From Aved-18 sp964606665 (GTDB lineage Bacteria; Cyanobacteriota; Vampirovibrionia; Obscuribacterales; Obscuribacteraceae): 64,000 nucleotides of DNA. Below, one piece after another: positions 25,943 through 35,438 of this stretch. Each line of letters starts with the position of its first letter. Position 1 is the stretch's first letter. The position numbers and the translations under genes were made by a program. The notes below the pieces were generated by a model, which was not told the DNA's origin, searched no databases, and saw nothing but the letters and a program-made list of their open reading frames with translations. The stretch lies in NCBI GenBank assembly GCA_964606665.1, contig CAZSHS010000001.1, forward strand, positions 186,001 to 250,000. The letters run 5' to 3'.

Positions 25943-26560
25943 ATGCGTCGCTTATCGAGTTTATTAGTTGTCCTTGCCACACTGTATTTCAGCAGTGCAA
26001 GTCCTGCTGATGCTGCTCAGGTGCATTGCAAAACCGGCAACGAAAGCCGCGTTACAGAGCTGAGCGGTTTCACACGTACAAAGAAAATCGGACCTATTAA
26101 TACAAGTCAGGCCGAAGTCATCATTGCAAACAACCGTGTGGATCTTCTTCCTAACCATGTTTACGCCGATGCAAAAGATTTCAGAAAGGGCACCGCAGAT
26201 TATTTACTGAGCGGTGTCCTTTTTAATTGCAAGCAAAGCTCCACTGATGCAGGTGTTGTAGTGGAAGGCAAGTGCTTGTTTAATGCTGGCTCCAAAATCA
26301 GCGATATTGCGCCAACAAACGAAAACGTCGAAGTAATTAAAACCCGTCTGGGCAAAGAGTACAAAGGAAAAATTATTTCTGTCTGTCGCGAAAAATTCGT
26401 GTTCTTGACTACGCAAGGCAAGCAACATAACCTTCCAGTTCAAGACGTTACCTCGGTTTCATCGCCAAGAGTTTATAACTTCGCAATGAAGCTCTCACAG
26501 ATTTCCAAATACGACGCTGGCGTAATTGGCGAAACAAATCAAATTAGTTTCTTCAACTAA
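25943..26560 (+). CDS. Secreted protein of unknown function
   Basis: A 205-residue protein with a signal peptide (about residues 1-24, ending PADAA). The strong AGGGAGAGG site sits very close to the ATG. The mature part is beta-rich with no motif I know; two cysteines (CKTGNES and FNCKQSS) could form a disulfide. It ends 11 bases from the convergent HD-GYP gene. Confidence 0.6.
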   Translation: MRRLSSLLVVLATLYFSSASPADAAQVHCKTGNESRVTELSGFTRTKKIGPINTSQAEVIIANNRVDLLPNHVYADAKDFRKGTADYLLSGVLFNCKQSSTDAGVVVEGKCLFNAGSKISDIAPTNENVEVIKTRLGKEYKGKIISVCREKFVFLTTQGKQHNLPVQDVTSVSSPRVYNFAMKLSQISKYDAGVIGETNQISFFN

Positions 26561-26571
26561 AAAATAGATTG

Positions 26572-29442
26572 CTAAGCTTTGGGCAGGGTGCCAGACGCGA
26601 CTAGCTTATTAAAAGCGTCTACTACTTTGGGATCGAATTGTGCTCCGGAGCCGTCTTTAATCACTTTTTGTGCTTCGGCTTCATCCATACCGGGACCATA
26701 AGTTTTAGTTGCAACCAGCTCGTGATAGCGGTTGGCTACGCAGATAATACGAGCAAGTAGCGGTATTTCATCGCCTTTGAGACCTTGCGGGAAGCCCTCT
26801 CCATCATATTCTTCGTGGTGAGATACTACAATTGGTGCAAGACTAGCAAGGTCTGGGAAACTTTCAAGAACTTGGGCACCAGCAGCGGTGTGACCCATTT
26901 TTGCTACGAATTCTTCGTCAGCTAGCTCTTCTTCAGACTTTTGCAAAATTGGTCCTGGGATCGGTAATTTGCCTAGGTCGTGTAACAAAGAAGCCAGTCG
27001 AACAGTGTTGGTTTCTTCTTCGCTCAGACCCATTTCTTTGGCGATAGCGACAGAGTACTGGGCCACGTGTCTGGCGTGACCATTTTTGTAGCGGTCTTTC
27101 TTTTCGATTTGAGCAATCCAGCCATCGATTCTACCTGCCACACGCATATCGAGTCCAGGTGTGGCAAAGACGTAGTCAGATGTTTCATTGCTCGAAGACG
27201 AAAGTATTTTATCCAGTTTTTGTTTTGCTGCACCTTCGTCAAGTGGCTCGGATGAGGAAGCTCCCGGTGCTCCACCGGCATCTTTCTTGCGCAAGCTGGA
27301 CATGAGTGGACTTGCAGCAGATGTAGCTTTTGCTTTGCCCATCATTGAGCCGCGAAGACCGCCGCCCAGTCCGCCGCCTCCGCCCAGACCGCCACCAGCT
27401 TTGCTTGGTGAGGGAATATCGTCTAAATTGCCCCATCCTCCAGTTGGCGCTGTGGTGGGTGAAGATTTTGTTGGTGATGGAATATCGTCGAGATTACCCC
27501 ATTTTGAGCCGCCGGCTCCGGCATCGGCATCGGCTGTGGGGCTTGCATCTATTGTGGTGGATGCGGCTTCTGGTGTGGCTGCTACTTCTGGTGTGGCTGC
27601 GGCTTCTGGTGTGGCTGCGACTTCTACTTTGGTTGCTTCTACTTTTGGCTCAGCTACCTTTGGAGATTCTTCTATTGCAGGAGCTTCTGCTTTTTCTTCG
27701 ACTTTAGGCTCGGGTGCTATTGACGGAAGCTTGGTGCTCGACATTTTCGCAAGAGCAGCCTTGGCTTTGGCAGCCAGGTCATTGAAAGATTCTTTGGCAG
27801 CAGTCGTTTTTTCGGGCACCGCATCGACTTCGGCCGATGCCACCGCCCACTCACCAGATGTGGTGCTAGAAGTTGCTGGCGGAGTTGCTTCTGCAGTGGT
27901 TGCTGGGCTTGCATCAAAGCTTCCAGAATCGCTTGGCTTTTTGACTAACTCAGCTACAGCAGCTTCTGCTGTGGCAGGAGCTTCAACTTTTGGTTCGATT
28001 TTTATTGGTTCGACATCTGTTGTGGCGGAACCAGTTCCGGTATCATCCAAATCGCCGAAGTCACCAAAATCGAGATCGGCATACGGATCTGCAACTTTAG
28101 GTTCAGCAGGTTTTGGAGCCTCTTCTTTTGGAGCTTCTGCTTTTGGTTCAAAAAGGGCAGGGGCAAGTGCTTCGGCAGCAGTTTTGGTTTTACTCAATCC
28201 GCCAAGAACGCCACCAATAGTCTTTCCGCTTTCAGATTTCGCTGATATTTCACCCAGATCCACTGCATCAGTCGCTTTCGCCGCAGCCGCTTCAGCTTCT
28301 ACTTTGGCTGCAAGTTCATTCTTGACGCTTGAGGGTGAAGGCAGTGTGGCAGGAGCTGAGACAACAGGTTTGATAGTAACTTTAGGCACCGGTGGCGGAG
28401 GCGGTGGTGGAGGGTCGTTACTCTTGCGAGCTGTGGGAATTGCTTGGTTGCCAACTGCCCCTTTGAGAGCGCGACGTACTTCTAGAATTGAGCGCTCGGC
28501 GGTGGATTCGTTTTCGCTTAAGGCAACAACACGTTGGTGCAATTGCATAATTGGTTCGCGTGCCATTTTTTCGGCAGGTAATTTAAGTAGAGCTTCAGCT
28601 AATTTGTCTGCGCAATTTTGCAGCATGTCTACTTCAGTGCGTGTCCAGGCTCTTCTGTAGTCGCATTGCTGCACGATGACGCAGCCGTGGGTGCTCTGGC
28701 TACTCTTGAGCGGAATGCCAAGGAAGGATTTGGCCCCAATAAATTGCAATTCTTCCTGGACAGGTGAAACGTATGAATTTTCCTGACCTTCATAAACTAT
28801 TAGGGGCTGTTTGGCTAAAAGAGTTTGCGCCACAATGGCCGAGTCTGACGAGGGCCAAAATAGTTCCCGGCAGCTTTTGATTTTGTCTTGTAACCAGAAT
28901 TCGTAGCATTTCCAGCCAGCCTGGTGGTCATCTGTACATATGAAAAGGCAGCGGCTTACATTTAATGCTTTACCTAAAATGTTGACCACTACAAACAAAG
29001 CGTCGCCAATGGCAGGCGAATAATTCATTACGTTGCCGATTTCAAGAAGCAGAGCCTCACGACTTGAATCGCGTTGGACGATGTCATTCACTTGAGCCAG
29101 GCGGATAACTTCTTGAACTTCTCCGGCGGTGACACGCAACTCGGTCAATTCATCATTGTTAAGTTCCGGCTGGCGACTGAAACTGACCGAACCAAATGTT
29201 CGGCCCTGCAACACAAGCGGAATAGTAAGCGGGGTCACCACTGAGCTAATGGCTTCCTGAAAATCAGGACCTGCTTTGTCGCGGTACTCGCAAATAGAGG
29301 TGAAATTGGGGTCAAGCGGACTTGAGAGCATGACCTGACACGACTCTAAAGAATAAGAATCTCCCAGTTCGTTGACTGTGATTTCAAGTATCCGTTTGAG
29401 GTCTCTTACGCCGCTGAGTTTTTGAGCTAAGGAATTGGGCAT
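26572..29442 (-). CDS. GAF-GAF-HD-GYP-type signalling protein with long linker
   Basis: About 956 residues from the ATG at 29442; a TTG at 29481 would add 13. Two GAF-like sensor domains occupy roughly residues 1-125 and 135-290. An Ala/Pro/Glu-rich linker of more than 400 residues follows. The C-terminal ~140 residues are an HD-domain phosphohydrolase of the HD-GYP class: HLL-type HDLGKLPIPGPIL, then HHEEYDGEGFPQGLKGDEIP. The family cleaves cyclic di-GMP. The signature reads GFP where GYP is usual, a conservative change. Long antisense frames over the linker are composition shadows. No cyclic di-GMP synthase is adjacent. Confidence 0.85.
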   Translation of the reverse strand: MPNSLAQKLSGVRDLKRILEITVNELGDSYSLESCQVMLSSPLDPNFTSICEYRDKAGPDFQEAISSVVTPLTIPLVLQGRTFGSVSFSRQPELNNDELTELRVTAGEVQEVIRLAQVNDIVQRDSSREALLLEIGNVMNYSPAIGDALFVVVNILGKALNVSRCLFICTDDHQAGWKCYEFWLQDKIKSCRELFWPSSDSAIVAQTLLAKQPLIVYEGQENSYVSPVQEELQFIGAKSFLGIPLKSSQSTHGCVIVQQCDYRRAWTRTEVDMLQNCADKLAEALLKLPAEKMAREPIMQLHQRVVALSENESTAERSILEVRRALKGAVGNQAIPTARKSNDPPPPPPPPVPKVTIKPVVSAPATLPSPSSVKNELAAKVEAEAAAAKATDAVDLGEISAKSESGKTIGGVLGGLSKTKTAAEALAPALFEPKAEAPKEEAPKPAEPKVADPYADLDFGDFGDLDDTGTGSATTDVEPIKIEPKVEAPATAEAAVAELVKKPSDSGSFDASPATTAEATPPATSSTTSGEWAVASAEVDAVPEKTTAAKESFNDLAAKAKAALAKMSSTKLPSIAPEPKVEEKAEAPAIEESPKVAEPKVEATKVEVAATPEAAATPEVAATPEAASTTIDASPTADADAGAGGSKWGNLDDIPSPTKSSPTTAPTGGWGNLDDIPSPSKAGGGLGGGGGLGGGLRGSMMGKAKATSAASPLMSSLRKKDAGGAPGASSSEPLDEGAAKQKLDKILSSSSNETSDYVFATPGLDMRVAGRIDGWIAQIEKKDRYKNGHARHVAQYSVAIAKEMGLSEEETNTVRLASLLHDLGKLPIPGPILQKSEEELADEEFVAKMGHTAAGAQVLESFPDLASLAPIVVSHHEEYDGEGFPQGLKGDEIPLLARIICVANRYHELVATKTYGPGMDEAEAQKVIKDGSGAQFDPKVVDAFNKLVASGTLPKA

Positions 29443-29517
29443 GTTTAAATTTGAAAGTTCACTTCTAATACAATACGCCAATTACATAAAACCCAATAAG
29501 TAGAATCGGTAAACTTC

Positions 29518-30495
29518 TTGAATTCACCAACGACTAAAGGCTCCCACCCAGACGCACAATCCGTAGGTGATTTGGTCGGACAAGCCTTCCAAATTTATCG
29601 GGCGAATATTGCTGTTTGGTTCAAATTTTTATTGGTTCCCACCATTTTTGTTCTTATTGGCAGGGTCTTATTTCAGGTTTCAACTGCTGGAATGGCAGCA
29701 GGAAAAGCTGGCGAGGGAAGTAAAGAGTTCTTGCTCTTGCTTTTTGGCATAGCGTCGCTTTTGGCACTTGGTGCCAGATGGTTTTTGTACCTGCGACAAC
29801 TTGCGCTTGTGCGAATAGTAAACGGACTATCCAGTGATTTAGTTGACGCCTTCAAAGTGGTCGTGAATCGCCAGGGCGCTCTTCTTGCCGTTGGATTTCT
29901 GGTGGGGTTGCTTGTCGTTGTCGTTTCTGCTGCATGTGGACTAACCGTAGTTGTAAGTGCTTTCCTCTTTCGAAAAGGCTCGCCTCTTGCTTTTGTGCCG
30001 ATAATTATGGTTTATGCCAGCTTCTTTTCTTGGTTAGTTTCGATGGGATTTGTTTACACTGCCGCTTTTTTGATTTCGTGCGCAGCCGTTTGCGAAAAAA
30101 TTCCAGTCTCGCAAGTAATTGGCAAGGGACTCAAACTTACTGCCAGGTCTTTTGCTCGCACACTTTTAGGTGGATTTTTAATTACAGCGACGCTCACAGT
30201 GCTTGGTCCGCCGCTCTGGTTGCCGGTGCTCATATATTATGCTGTTGATGCTTTTAGAATCGGATACGATGCCTCTGGGGGAAATCTTCCTCTTCATTGG
30301 CAAATCATCGGTGCTGCCTGGGAATCGATCGTGGATATGGTTATTTGGCCTGTTTGTTTTATTTTTTATGGGCTCTATTATACGGATATGAAAATTAGAC
30401 AAGAAGGTCAAGATATGGTCGATGAGTTGGCTATTCTTAAAGTTAATTACGAAGAGGAGAATACACCTGGCGCCGGTTTGGGTAGTACTGCATGA
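29518..30495 (+). CDS. Multi-pass membrane protein, first gene of MoxR operon
   Basis: A 325-residue protein from a TTG start (MNSPTTKGSHPDAQ); no ATG fits before the first helix. About six hydrophobic segments are visible. The N-terminal pattern DLVGQAFQIYRANIAVWFKF resembles membrane proteins related to the membrane domain of glycerophosphodiester phosphodiesterases, which are common beside DUF4129 genes. Its stop overlaps the next start by 4 bases (ATGA). It is divergent from the HD-GYP gene. Role in the operon unknown; a membrane anchor or channel-like part is plausible. Confidence 0.65.
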   Translation: MNSPTTKGSHPDAQSVGDLVGQAFQIYRANIAVWFKFLLVPTIFVLIGRVLFQVSTAGMAAGKAGEGSKEFLLLLFGIASLLALGARWFLYLRQLALVRIVNGLSSDLVDAFKVVVNRQGALLAVGFLVGLLVVVVSAACGLTVVVSAFLFRKGSPLAFVPIIMVYASFFSWLVSMGFVYTAAFLISCAAVCEKIPVSQVIGKGLKLTARSFARTLLGGFLITATLTVLGPPLWLPVLIYYAVDAFRIGYDASGGNLPLHWQIIGAAWESIVDMVIWPVCFIFYGLYYTDMKIRQEGQDMVDELAILKVNYEEENTPGAGLGSTA

Positions 30496-31151
30496 AGTAT
30501 CACGATGTATCAAAACCCTTGAGTCAAATGTCGGGTGATTATCAATTTAAAGAGCCGCCTCAAATATTGGTCTCGGCTCAGGATTTTCTGGCCAAAATAC
30601 TGAGAAATATCATTGATTTTTTGCGTCAATTTAAAATTGATCTTCCAGATGTCGCAGACACGAAGTCTGTCGGTGACATCATGCAAGTGCTTATTATTTG
30701 CGCAATGGTTGTAGTGATTCTGCTTGTTTTATTTACTTTGTATAAGCGCTTAAATGACTTACAGCGTCAAGCTCAATTAGCAAAAGTTGGATTGACCACT
30801 GGACTTGAAATTCTCGATAGCAAAGCCTGGAAAATAAAAGCCAAAGAACATGCCGATAGTCTGGATTGGAGAGAGGCTTGCCGTGCCGTTTATATGAGTT
30901 CGCTTTATTTGATGGACGAGAATGGCATACTCAAATTCGTCGCTACTAGAACCAATTATGAGTATTATTATGCGCTTTCTTCATTTAAAAAATTACGTCA
31001 ACCATTTCGTAATCTGGTCAATATTGTTGAAGGCATCTGGTTTGGCAACGATACTGCTACTAAAGCCGAATATGAAAATTGTGTTGAAGATCTAACCAAA
31101 ATCGAAAACGAAATTGCCCTCAAGCTAAAAGAGAAGGGCTCTGATGTTTGA
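30492..31151 (+). CDS. DUF4129-like membrane protein
   Basis: A 219-residue protein with one central hydrophobic helix (about residues 64-83, VLIICAMVVVILLVLFTLY). A C-terminal soluble domain follows, with the DUF4129-type pattern DWREACRAVYMSSLYLMDE, TRTNYEYYYAL and KKLRQPFRNLVNIVEGIWFG. It overlaps the genes on both sides (4 and 8 bases), which is the usual arrangement with DUF4350, MoxR and DUF58 genes. The biochemical role is not known for the family. Confidence 0.75.
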   Translation: MKYHDVSKPLSQMSGDYQFKEPPQILVSAQDFLAKILRNIIDFLRQFKIDLPDVADTKSVGDIMQVLIICAMVVVILLVLFTLYKRLNDLQRQAQLAKVGLTTGLEILDSKAWKIKAKEHADSLDWREACRAVYMSSLYLMDENGILKFVATRTNYEYYYALSSFKKLRQPFRNLVNIVEGIWFGNDTATKAEYENCVEDLTKIENEIALKLKEKGSDV

Positions 31152-32391
31152 ATCGAAAGAGCGGCGTCAACTTTCTATTCAGCTTGGTGTGTTGCTTGCT
31201 GCAAGCGCCTTGTCTGTTATTACTGGTGTTGTGTTCAAAAAAGAATTGGACAAAATTATGCCAGATAAAAGATCTTCATCGACCTTCAATGAGAAGGCAA
31301 GCGGCTTGTCAGGCTTATTTGAGTTGACCCAGCGTCTGGGGTATAAAGTTGCTCGCTGGGAACTGCCCTATAGACAATTGTCGGGACAAGGGCAAACATT
31401 GGTTACAGTAGCACCTCCAGACACGCTGAAAGAATTCGAAGTGGAGCAGATAATTAAATGGGTGAAAAAAGGTAATACTTGGATTTATCTGGACGACTTT
31501 AGCTTTTATTCGGCTTCAGACATTTTGTCTAAGTTCAAGATGTCTGCTAAAACGACTGGCATAAGTAAAAAAATAGACAAGACGATAGACAAACAATCGA
31601 GTTTAGAACAACTCGATTTAGCTCCTGAGATGGTGTATGTTCACCCCATTGAAAAATATTCTGAAAACAAAGACGTAGGTGGTATGAAGCTCGAGCCTAC
31701 GTGCCGTTTAAATGGCGGCGAGCCGATTGTTGAAGATACCCTGGGTAGAATCGTAAGCTTTGTTCCACTTGAAAAAGGAAAAGTAATTGTTGGTGGACTG
31801 GTAAGTATTTGCGAAAATAGAACAGTGGCAAAAATTGAGTATTGGAGCAATTTTCAATTTTTTGAAAATTGGATGAGCACCACAGGCGGTACTATTTTTT
31901 TTGATGAGCGAGCGCATGGTCACACTGGTGGCACCAATGTATTTATTCGATTGTCGCGAGGTCCTGTTGGACTTGTTACAGCTCAACTAGCACTAATTTT
32001 GTTTATTGGGATTGCTAGTGGATTTCAACGTTTTGGTAAAGCCGTTGCTATTGATTCGTCCAGGCGAATTTCTAATCTTGAATACATAAACGGGCTTGCT
32101 AACTCGTGGTCGCGAGCAAGAGCAAATAAGCTGATATTAGAAATATTGTTCGCCTCTTTTAGGACTCGGTTGGCAAAAGTGCTGGGGTTGGCAGTCTTTG
32201 AAGGTGATGAGAAATTTCAAGCAGCGCTCAAAGAGAAGTTATCGCAAACCAAGAGTGATGCGAATGCCGATGTTTTTGTGGCATATCAAGAGGCTTTGAG
32301 CAGCGACTCGCTAAAAGATGAGCAAGTGAACGCCATCGTATCTTCATGCGATAAGATAGGCGCAGATTTGGGTTTAAACAAAGTCAAATAA
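31144..32391 (+). CDS. DUF4350-like membrane protein
   Basis: A 415-residue protein with an N-terminal hydrophobic helix (about residues 10-26) and a second near residue 275 (VTAQLALILFIGIASGF). Between them lies a domain with GLFELTQRLGYKVARWELPY and LVTVAPPDTL, and the FFDERAHGH motif typical of DUF4350. The family is found next to MoxR ATPases and is thought to sit in the membrane with an extracytoplasmic domain. Overlaps the DUF4129 gene by 8 bases and lies 16 bases before moxR. Confidence 0.75.
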   Translation: MFESKERRQLSIQLGVLLAASALSVITGVVFKKELDKIMPDKRSSSTFNEKASGLSGLFELTQRLGYKVARWELPYRQLSGQGQTLVTVAPPDTLKEFEVEQIIKWVKKGNTWIYLDDFSFYSASDILSKFKMSAKTTGISKKIDKTIDKQSSLEQLDLAPEMVYVHPIEKYSENKDVGGMKLEPTCRLNGGEPIVEDTLGRIVSFVPLEKGKVIVGGLVSICENRTVAKIEYWSNFQFFENWMSTTGGTIFFDERAHGHTGGTNVFIRLSRGPVGLVTAQLALILFIGIASGFQRFGKAVAIDSSRRISNLEYINGLANSWSRARANKLILEILFASFRTRLAKVLGLAVFEGDEKFQAALKEKLSQTKSDANADVFVAYQEALSSDSLKDEQVNAIVSSCDKIGADLGLNKVK

Positions 32392-32407
32392 CAAAAAGAG
32401 AAAATAT

Positions 32408-33382
32408 ATGCAAGAGCAAGTAGCCGAAAGAGAAGATGTGACCATAATCACCAAAGTTTTCAGCCGTTTGAAAGAACGTCTGAATGAGATAATCGTCGGA
32501 CAAGAAATGGTAATTGACCAAATGCTTGTGGCGATTTTAGCCGATGGTCACGTGTTGCTTGAGGGGGTACCGGGAACAGCCAAAACGCTTGTGGTCAAAA
32601 CTGTCGCCAGTTTGATAGGCACTCAGTTTGGACGAATTCAGTTGACGCCAGATATGCTGCCCTCCGATATTTTGGGCACGAGTATTTACGATTTGACCAC
32701 TAAGACATTCGCTCTTAAACGTGGTCCAATCTTTACAAGTTTTCTATTAGCCGATGAAATAAATAGAACTCCTCCCAAAACACAATCGGCGCTGCTTGAG
32801 GCTATGGAAGAGCGTCAAGTCAGTCTGGAGGGTGAAACTCAGAGTTTGCCAGAGTTATTCTTAGTGGTGGCAACGCAAAACCCTATCGAATTTGAAGGGA
32901 CATATCCATTACCAGAAGCTCAACTGGATAGATTTATGTTTAAAATTCAGATGGGTTATCCCAGTGCTGATGCCGAGCGCACCATGCTCAAGAACTGGCA
33001 GGAAGGACATTATCGAAGATATTCTCCTAAGCCCGATCCTGTTATTGAGGTATCCGAAATCTTGGCTTGTCGAGAAGCGCTCAAGTCGGTCAAAGTTGAA
33101 GATAGTGTAATTAATTACTTGCAAGAGCTTGTGGATAAATCGCGCAAAATGTCTGATCTTTCGCTTGGTGCTAGCCCACGCTCAGCGCTTCTTTGGCTTG
33201 GCTCAGCTAAAGCTCATGCGGCAATTGAAGGAAAAGATTTTGTCACTCCAGACAATATAAAATTCGTGGCAGAACCTGTTTTGCGTCATAGATTGGCTCT
33301 CACACCAGAGGCGGAGCTTGAGGGAATCACAATCGAGCAAGTGATTGCCAAGCTTATGAAGCAAGTAACAGTTCCTCGATAA
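32408..33382 (+). CDS. MoxR-family AAA+ ATPase
   Basis: A 324-residue protein. Walker A is EGVPGTAKT at about residues 52-60 and Walker B is LLADEIN near residue 117. Sensor and arginine-finger regions are intact (VVATQNPIEFEGTYPLPEAQ LDRF, and PSPRSALLW-like ASPRSALLWLGSAKAHAAI). MoxR proteins act as chaperones that assemble or activate partner proteins, often with a von Willebrand-type domain such as the DUF58 protein encoded next. It is transcribed with the DUF4129 and DUF4350 genes. Confidence 0.9.
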   Translation: MQEQVAEREDVTIITKVFSRLKERLNEIIVGQEMVIDQMLVAILADGHVLLEGVPGTAKTLVVKTVASLIGTQFGRIQLTPDMLPSDILGTSIYDLTTKTFALKRGPIFTSFLLADEINRTPPKTQSALLEAMEERQVSLEGETQSLPELFLVVATQNPIEFEGTYPLPEAQLDRFMFKIQMGYPSADAERTMLKNWQEGHYRRYSPKPDPVIEVSEILACREALKSVKVEDSVINYLQELVDKSRKMSDLSLGASPRSALLWLGSAKAHAAIEGKDFVTPDNIKFVAEPVLRHRLALTPEAELEGITIEQVIAKLMKQVTVPR

Positions 33383-33394
33383 TTAAACAAAGCA

Positions 33395-34717
33395 ATGATA
33401 GCCAGCAAAAAATTATACTTGGCTTTGGCACTAGTCCTCTTACCGTTTGTTTTGAGTGGATTTTTTCCTGTGCTCTCTTTGGTAGGAATTGCTTTGAACT
33501 GCGCATTGTTTGTGCTTTTGATTGTAGATTGGAATTTGACTCAGTCGCCGCATTTGGTAAGTACAACTCGAAATTTTGCGGAGCGATTTTCAATCGGTCG
33601 CGATAACGACGTTGACCTGTCAGTCACCAATAGTGGTGCTAACAAATTACACATGCTAGTGAAAGATGACTCACCGCCTGGCTTGGCTAAGAGTATCGAT
33701 TATTTCAAAATCGATCTCGAGCCAAGCTCAACTCAATCGCTTGCTTACACTCTTCGTCCACGACGCCGGGGGAATTATCAATTTGGTAATATTACAATCC
33801 GCTACCTGAGCTTCTTTGGTTTGTTTTGGCGGCAGAAAACTTTCGGCGCTCAAGCGGCAGTTAAAGTTTATAGTGACCTAAAAGCTTTGTATGAATTGTC
33901 AATTCGTCTGGCGCACTCCACCGAATTTGGTGAAATCAATAGACGAAAACGCGGACAAGGAACTGATTTTGCCACTCTGCGTGAATACACAATAGGAGAC
34001 GATACTAAAGCGATTGACTGGAAAGCCACTGCTCGCCGTGACCGACCCGTTGTTCGTGCATATGAGGCTGAGCAAGAACAAAAATTGCTAATTCTGCTTG
34101 ATGCAGGACGCATGATGGTTTCTGATCTAGAAGGACTAAAGAGATTCGACCATGCACTAAACGCTGCTCTGTGTCTCGTTTTAACCGGCTTGTCCAGTAA
34201 TGATCAAGTAGGCTTGGGCATCTTTGCCGACAAGCCTTTGGTCTATGTTCCGCCCAGACGCGGTAAAGCTCATTTGACCAGGATACTTGAAGCTACATTC
34301 AAAGCCGAGCCTGTGATGGTCGAGCCTGATTATCCCGGCATGTTGGCACATTTTTCCAAGCAGGCAGGCGGTCGCTCCTTGATTGTGGTCTTTTCCGACT
34401 TGACCGATCCGTCAGGTTCGAAGGCTCTGCTAGCCGGTCTTGGACGAATGAGTACCAAGCATTTGCCTTTTTGCGTTACTCTCAAAGACCGTCAGGTAAT
34501 TCAAGTCGCTCAAGGCGGTGAGCAACTGCCAGACAAGGTTGAACAGTTGCACCAGACTTTTAAGCGAGCGGTGGCAACAGATCTTTTGCACCAGCGTGAA
34601 ATTGCACTCAGTGTGCTACAAAAAAAAGGATGTTTGGTGCTCGACTGCCCGCCTCAGGAGCTATCAGAAAAAGTGATTCAGACTTATCTTGATGTGAAAG
34701 CCAGAGCCAGACTCTGA
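33395..34717 (+). CDS. DUF58 protein, vWA-like MoxR partner
   Basis: A 440-residue protein with two N-terminal hydrophobic helices (about residues 5-25 and 28-45). A beta-rich section follows, then the DUF58 signature RGQGTDFATLREYTIGDDTK AIDWKATARRDRPVVRAYE around residues 190-225. A von Willebrand-like segment comes next (LLILLDAGRMM, RSLIVVFSDLTDPSGS). DUF58 proteins pair with MoxR ATPases. It is the last gene of the operon, 12 bases after moxR. Confidence 0.85.
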   Translation: MIASKKLYLALALVLLPFVLSGFFPVLSLVGIALNCALFVLLIVDWNLTQSPHLVSTTRNFAERFSIGRDNDVDLSVTNSGANKLHMLVKDDSPPGLAKSIDYFKIDLEPSSTQSLAYTLRPRRRGNYQFGNITIRYLSFFGLFWRQKTFGAQAAVKVYSDLKALYELSIRLAHSTEFGEINRRKRGQGTDFATLREYTIGDDTKAIDWKATARRDRPVVRAYEAEQEQKLLILLDAGRMMVSDLEGLKRFDHALNAALCLVLTGLSSNDQVGLGIFADKPLVYVPPRRGKAHLTRILEATFKAEPVMVEPDYPGMLAHFSKQAGGRSLIVVFSDLTDPSGSKALLAGLGRMSTKHLPFCVTLKDRQVIQVAQGGEQLPDKVEQLHQTFKRAVATDLLHQREIALSVLQKKGCLVLDCPPQELSEKVIQTYLDVKARARL

Positions 34718-34862
34718 CCCATCTGCTGGATGTTAATAAATTTTAATGATTCGGTAAAGCGGCAATTCGCTTGGCAAGTTGCCATAAGAGCCAAATATTG
34801 GGAATTTCGACTGATTCGACCTCTAAATATAGTGGTATAAATTTAATGTATATGGTCCAGTA

Positions 34863-35426
34863 GTGAAGAGCATGATTTTGGAATCCAAAGTAGTAAAAAA
34901 TTTACGCCGCCAGTTTGGTAAAAAGTTTGTCGAAACGGCTTTGAAATGTCCTACTTTGGTTGAGGACATCAGAAAAATTCGCGAAGACGGGGTCAAAATT
35001 CGTCTTGTTAATGGACCTTGTCGAGCCTATTATGACCGCGCTAAACGCACAATTTACATTGGCAAATGGTGCCCTCGCAACTACAAGCTCATCAGTATCG
35101 CGCATGAATTTGTACATGCAATTATGCGGCCAACTATCGATCCTGTTCCAGGAAAAACTGGACGCCAAGAATTTGTCGACCGTTGTCTTGAAGAAGAAAC
35201 AGAAGCGATTGTGCATGAAATTCTAATCGTGAAAGAATTGCTTGAAGCTGGAGTGAAAATAGACCCGCTTGAGCTGGAGTGGCTTAGACGCTATCGTCGC
35301 GGTGGACGCAAATCAGTTAAGCGCGCTTTGCAAAGCACTATAACCTCTACCACTGGTGAAGATTATCCAGACTATTACGGCAGTTGGTACGACGAAATTG
35401 TTCCGCAAGCAAAACGTTTACCTTAG
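34863..35426 (+). CDS. Zincin-like metalloprotease-type protein
   Basis: A 187-residue protein with a GTG start; ATG at 34872 is an alternative. The zinc-binding motif HEFVH is at residues 81-85, preceded by KLISIA. A Glu-rich stretch about 25 residues later (EEETEAIVHE) could supply the third ligand. No signal peptide or membrane helix is present, so it is probably cytosolic or exported by another route. I do not recognise a named family. It stands alone between the DUF58 operon and pxpA, with weak translation signals. Confidence 0.6.
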   Translation: MKSMILESKVVKNLRRQFGKKFVETALKCPTLVEDIRKIREDGVKIRLVNGPCRAYYDRAKRTIYIGKWCPRNYKLISIAHEFVHAIMRPTIDPVPGKTGRQEFVDRCLEEETEAIVHEILIVKELLEAGVKIDPLELEWLRRYRRGGRKSVKRALQSTITSTTGEDYPDYYGSWYDEIVPQAKRLP

Positions 35427-35438
35427 GCTCTTGTGCCT

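Noticed and set aside
27188..28660. Long rightward frame (490 residues) opposite the HD-GYP gene
   Set aside because: It covers the Ala/Pro/Glu-rich linker of the leftward protein. Its composition is the mirror image of the coding strand (Ser/Ala/Gly runs) with no domain, and the leftward frame has clear GAF and HD domains.
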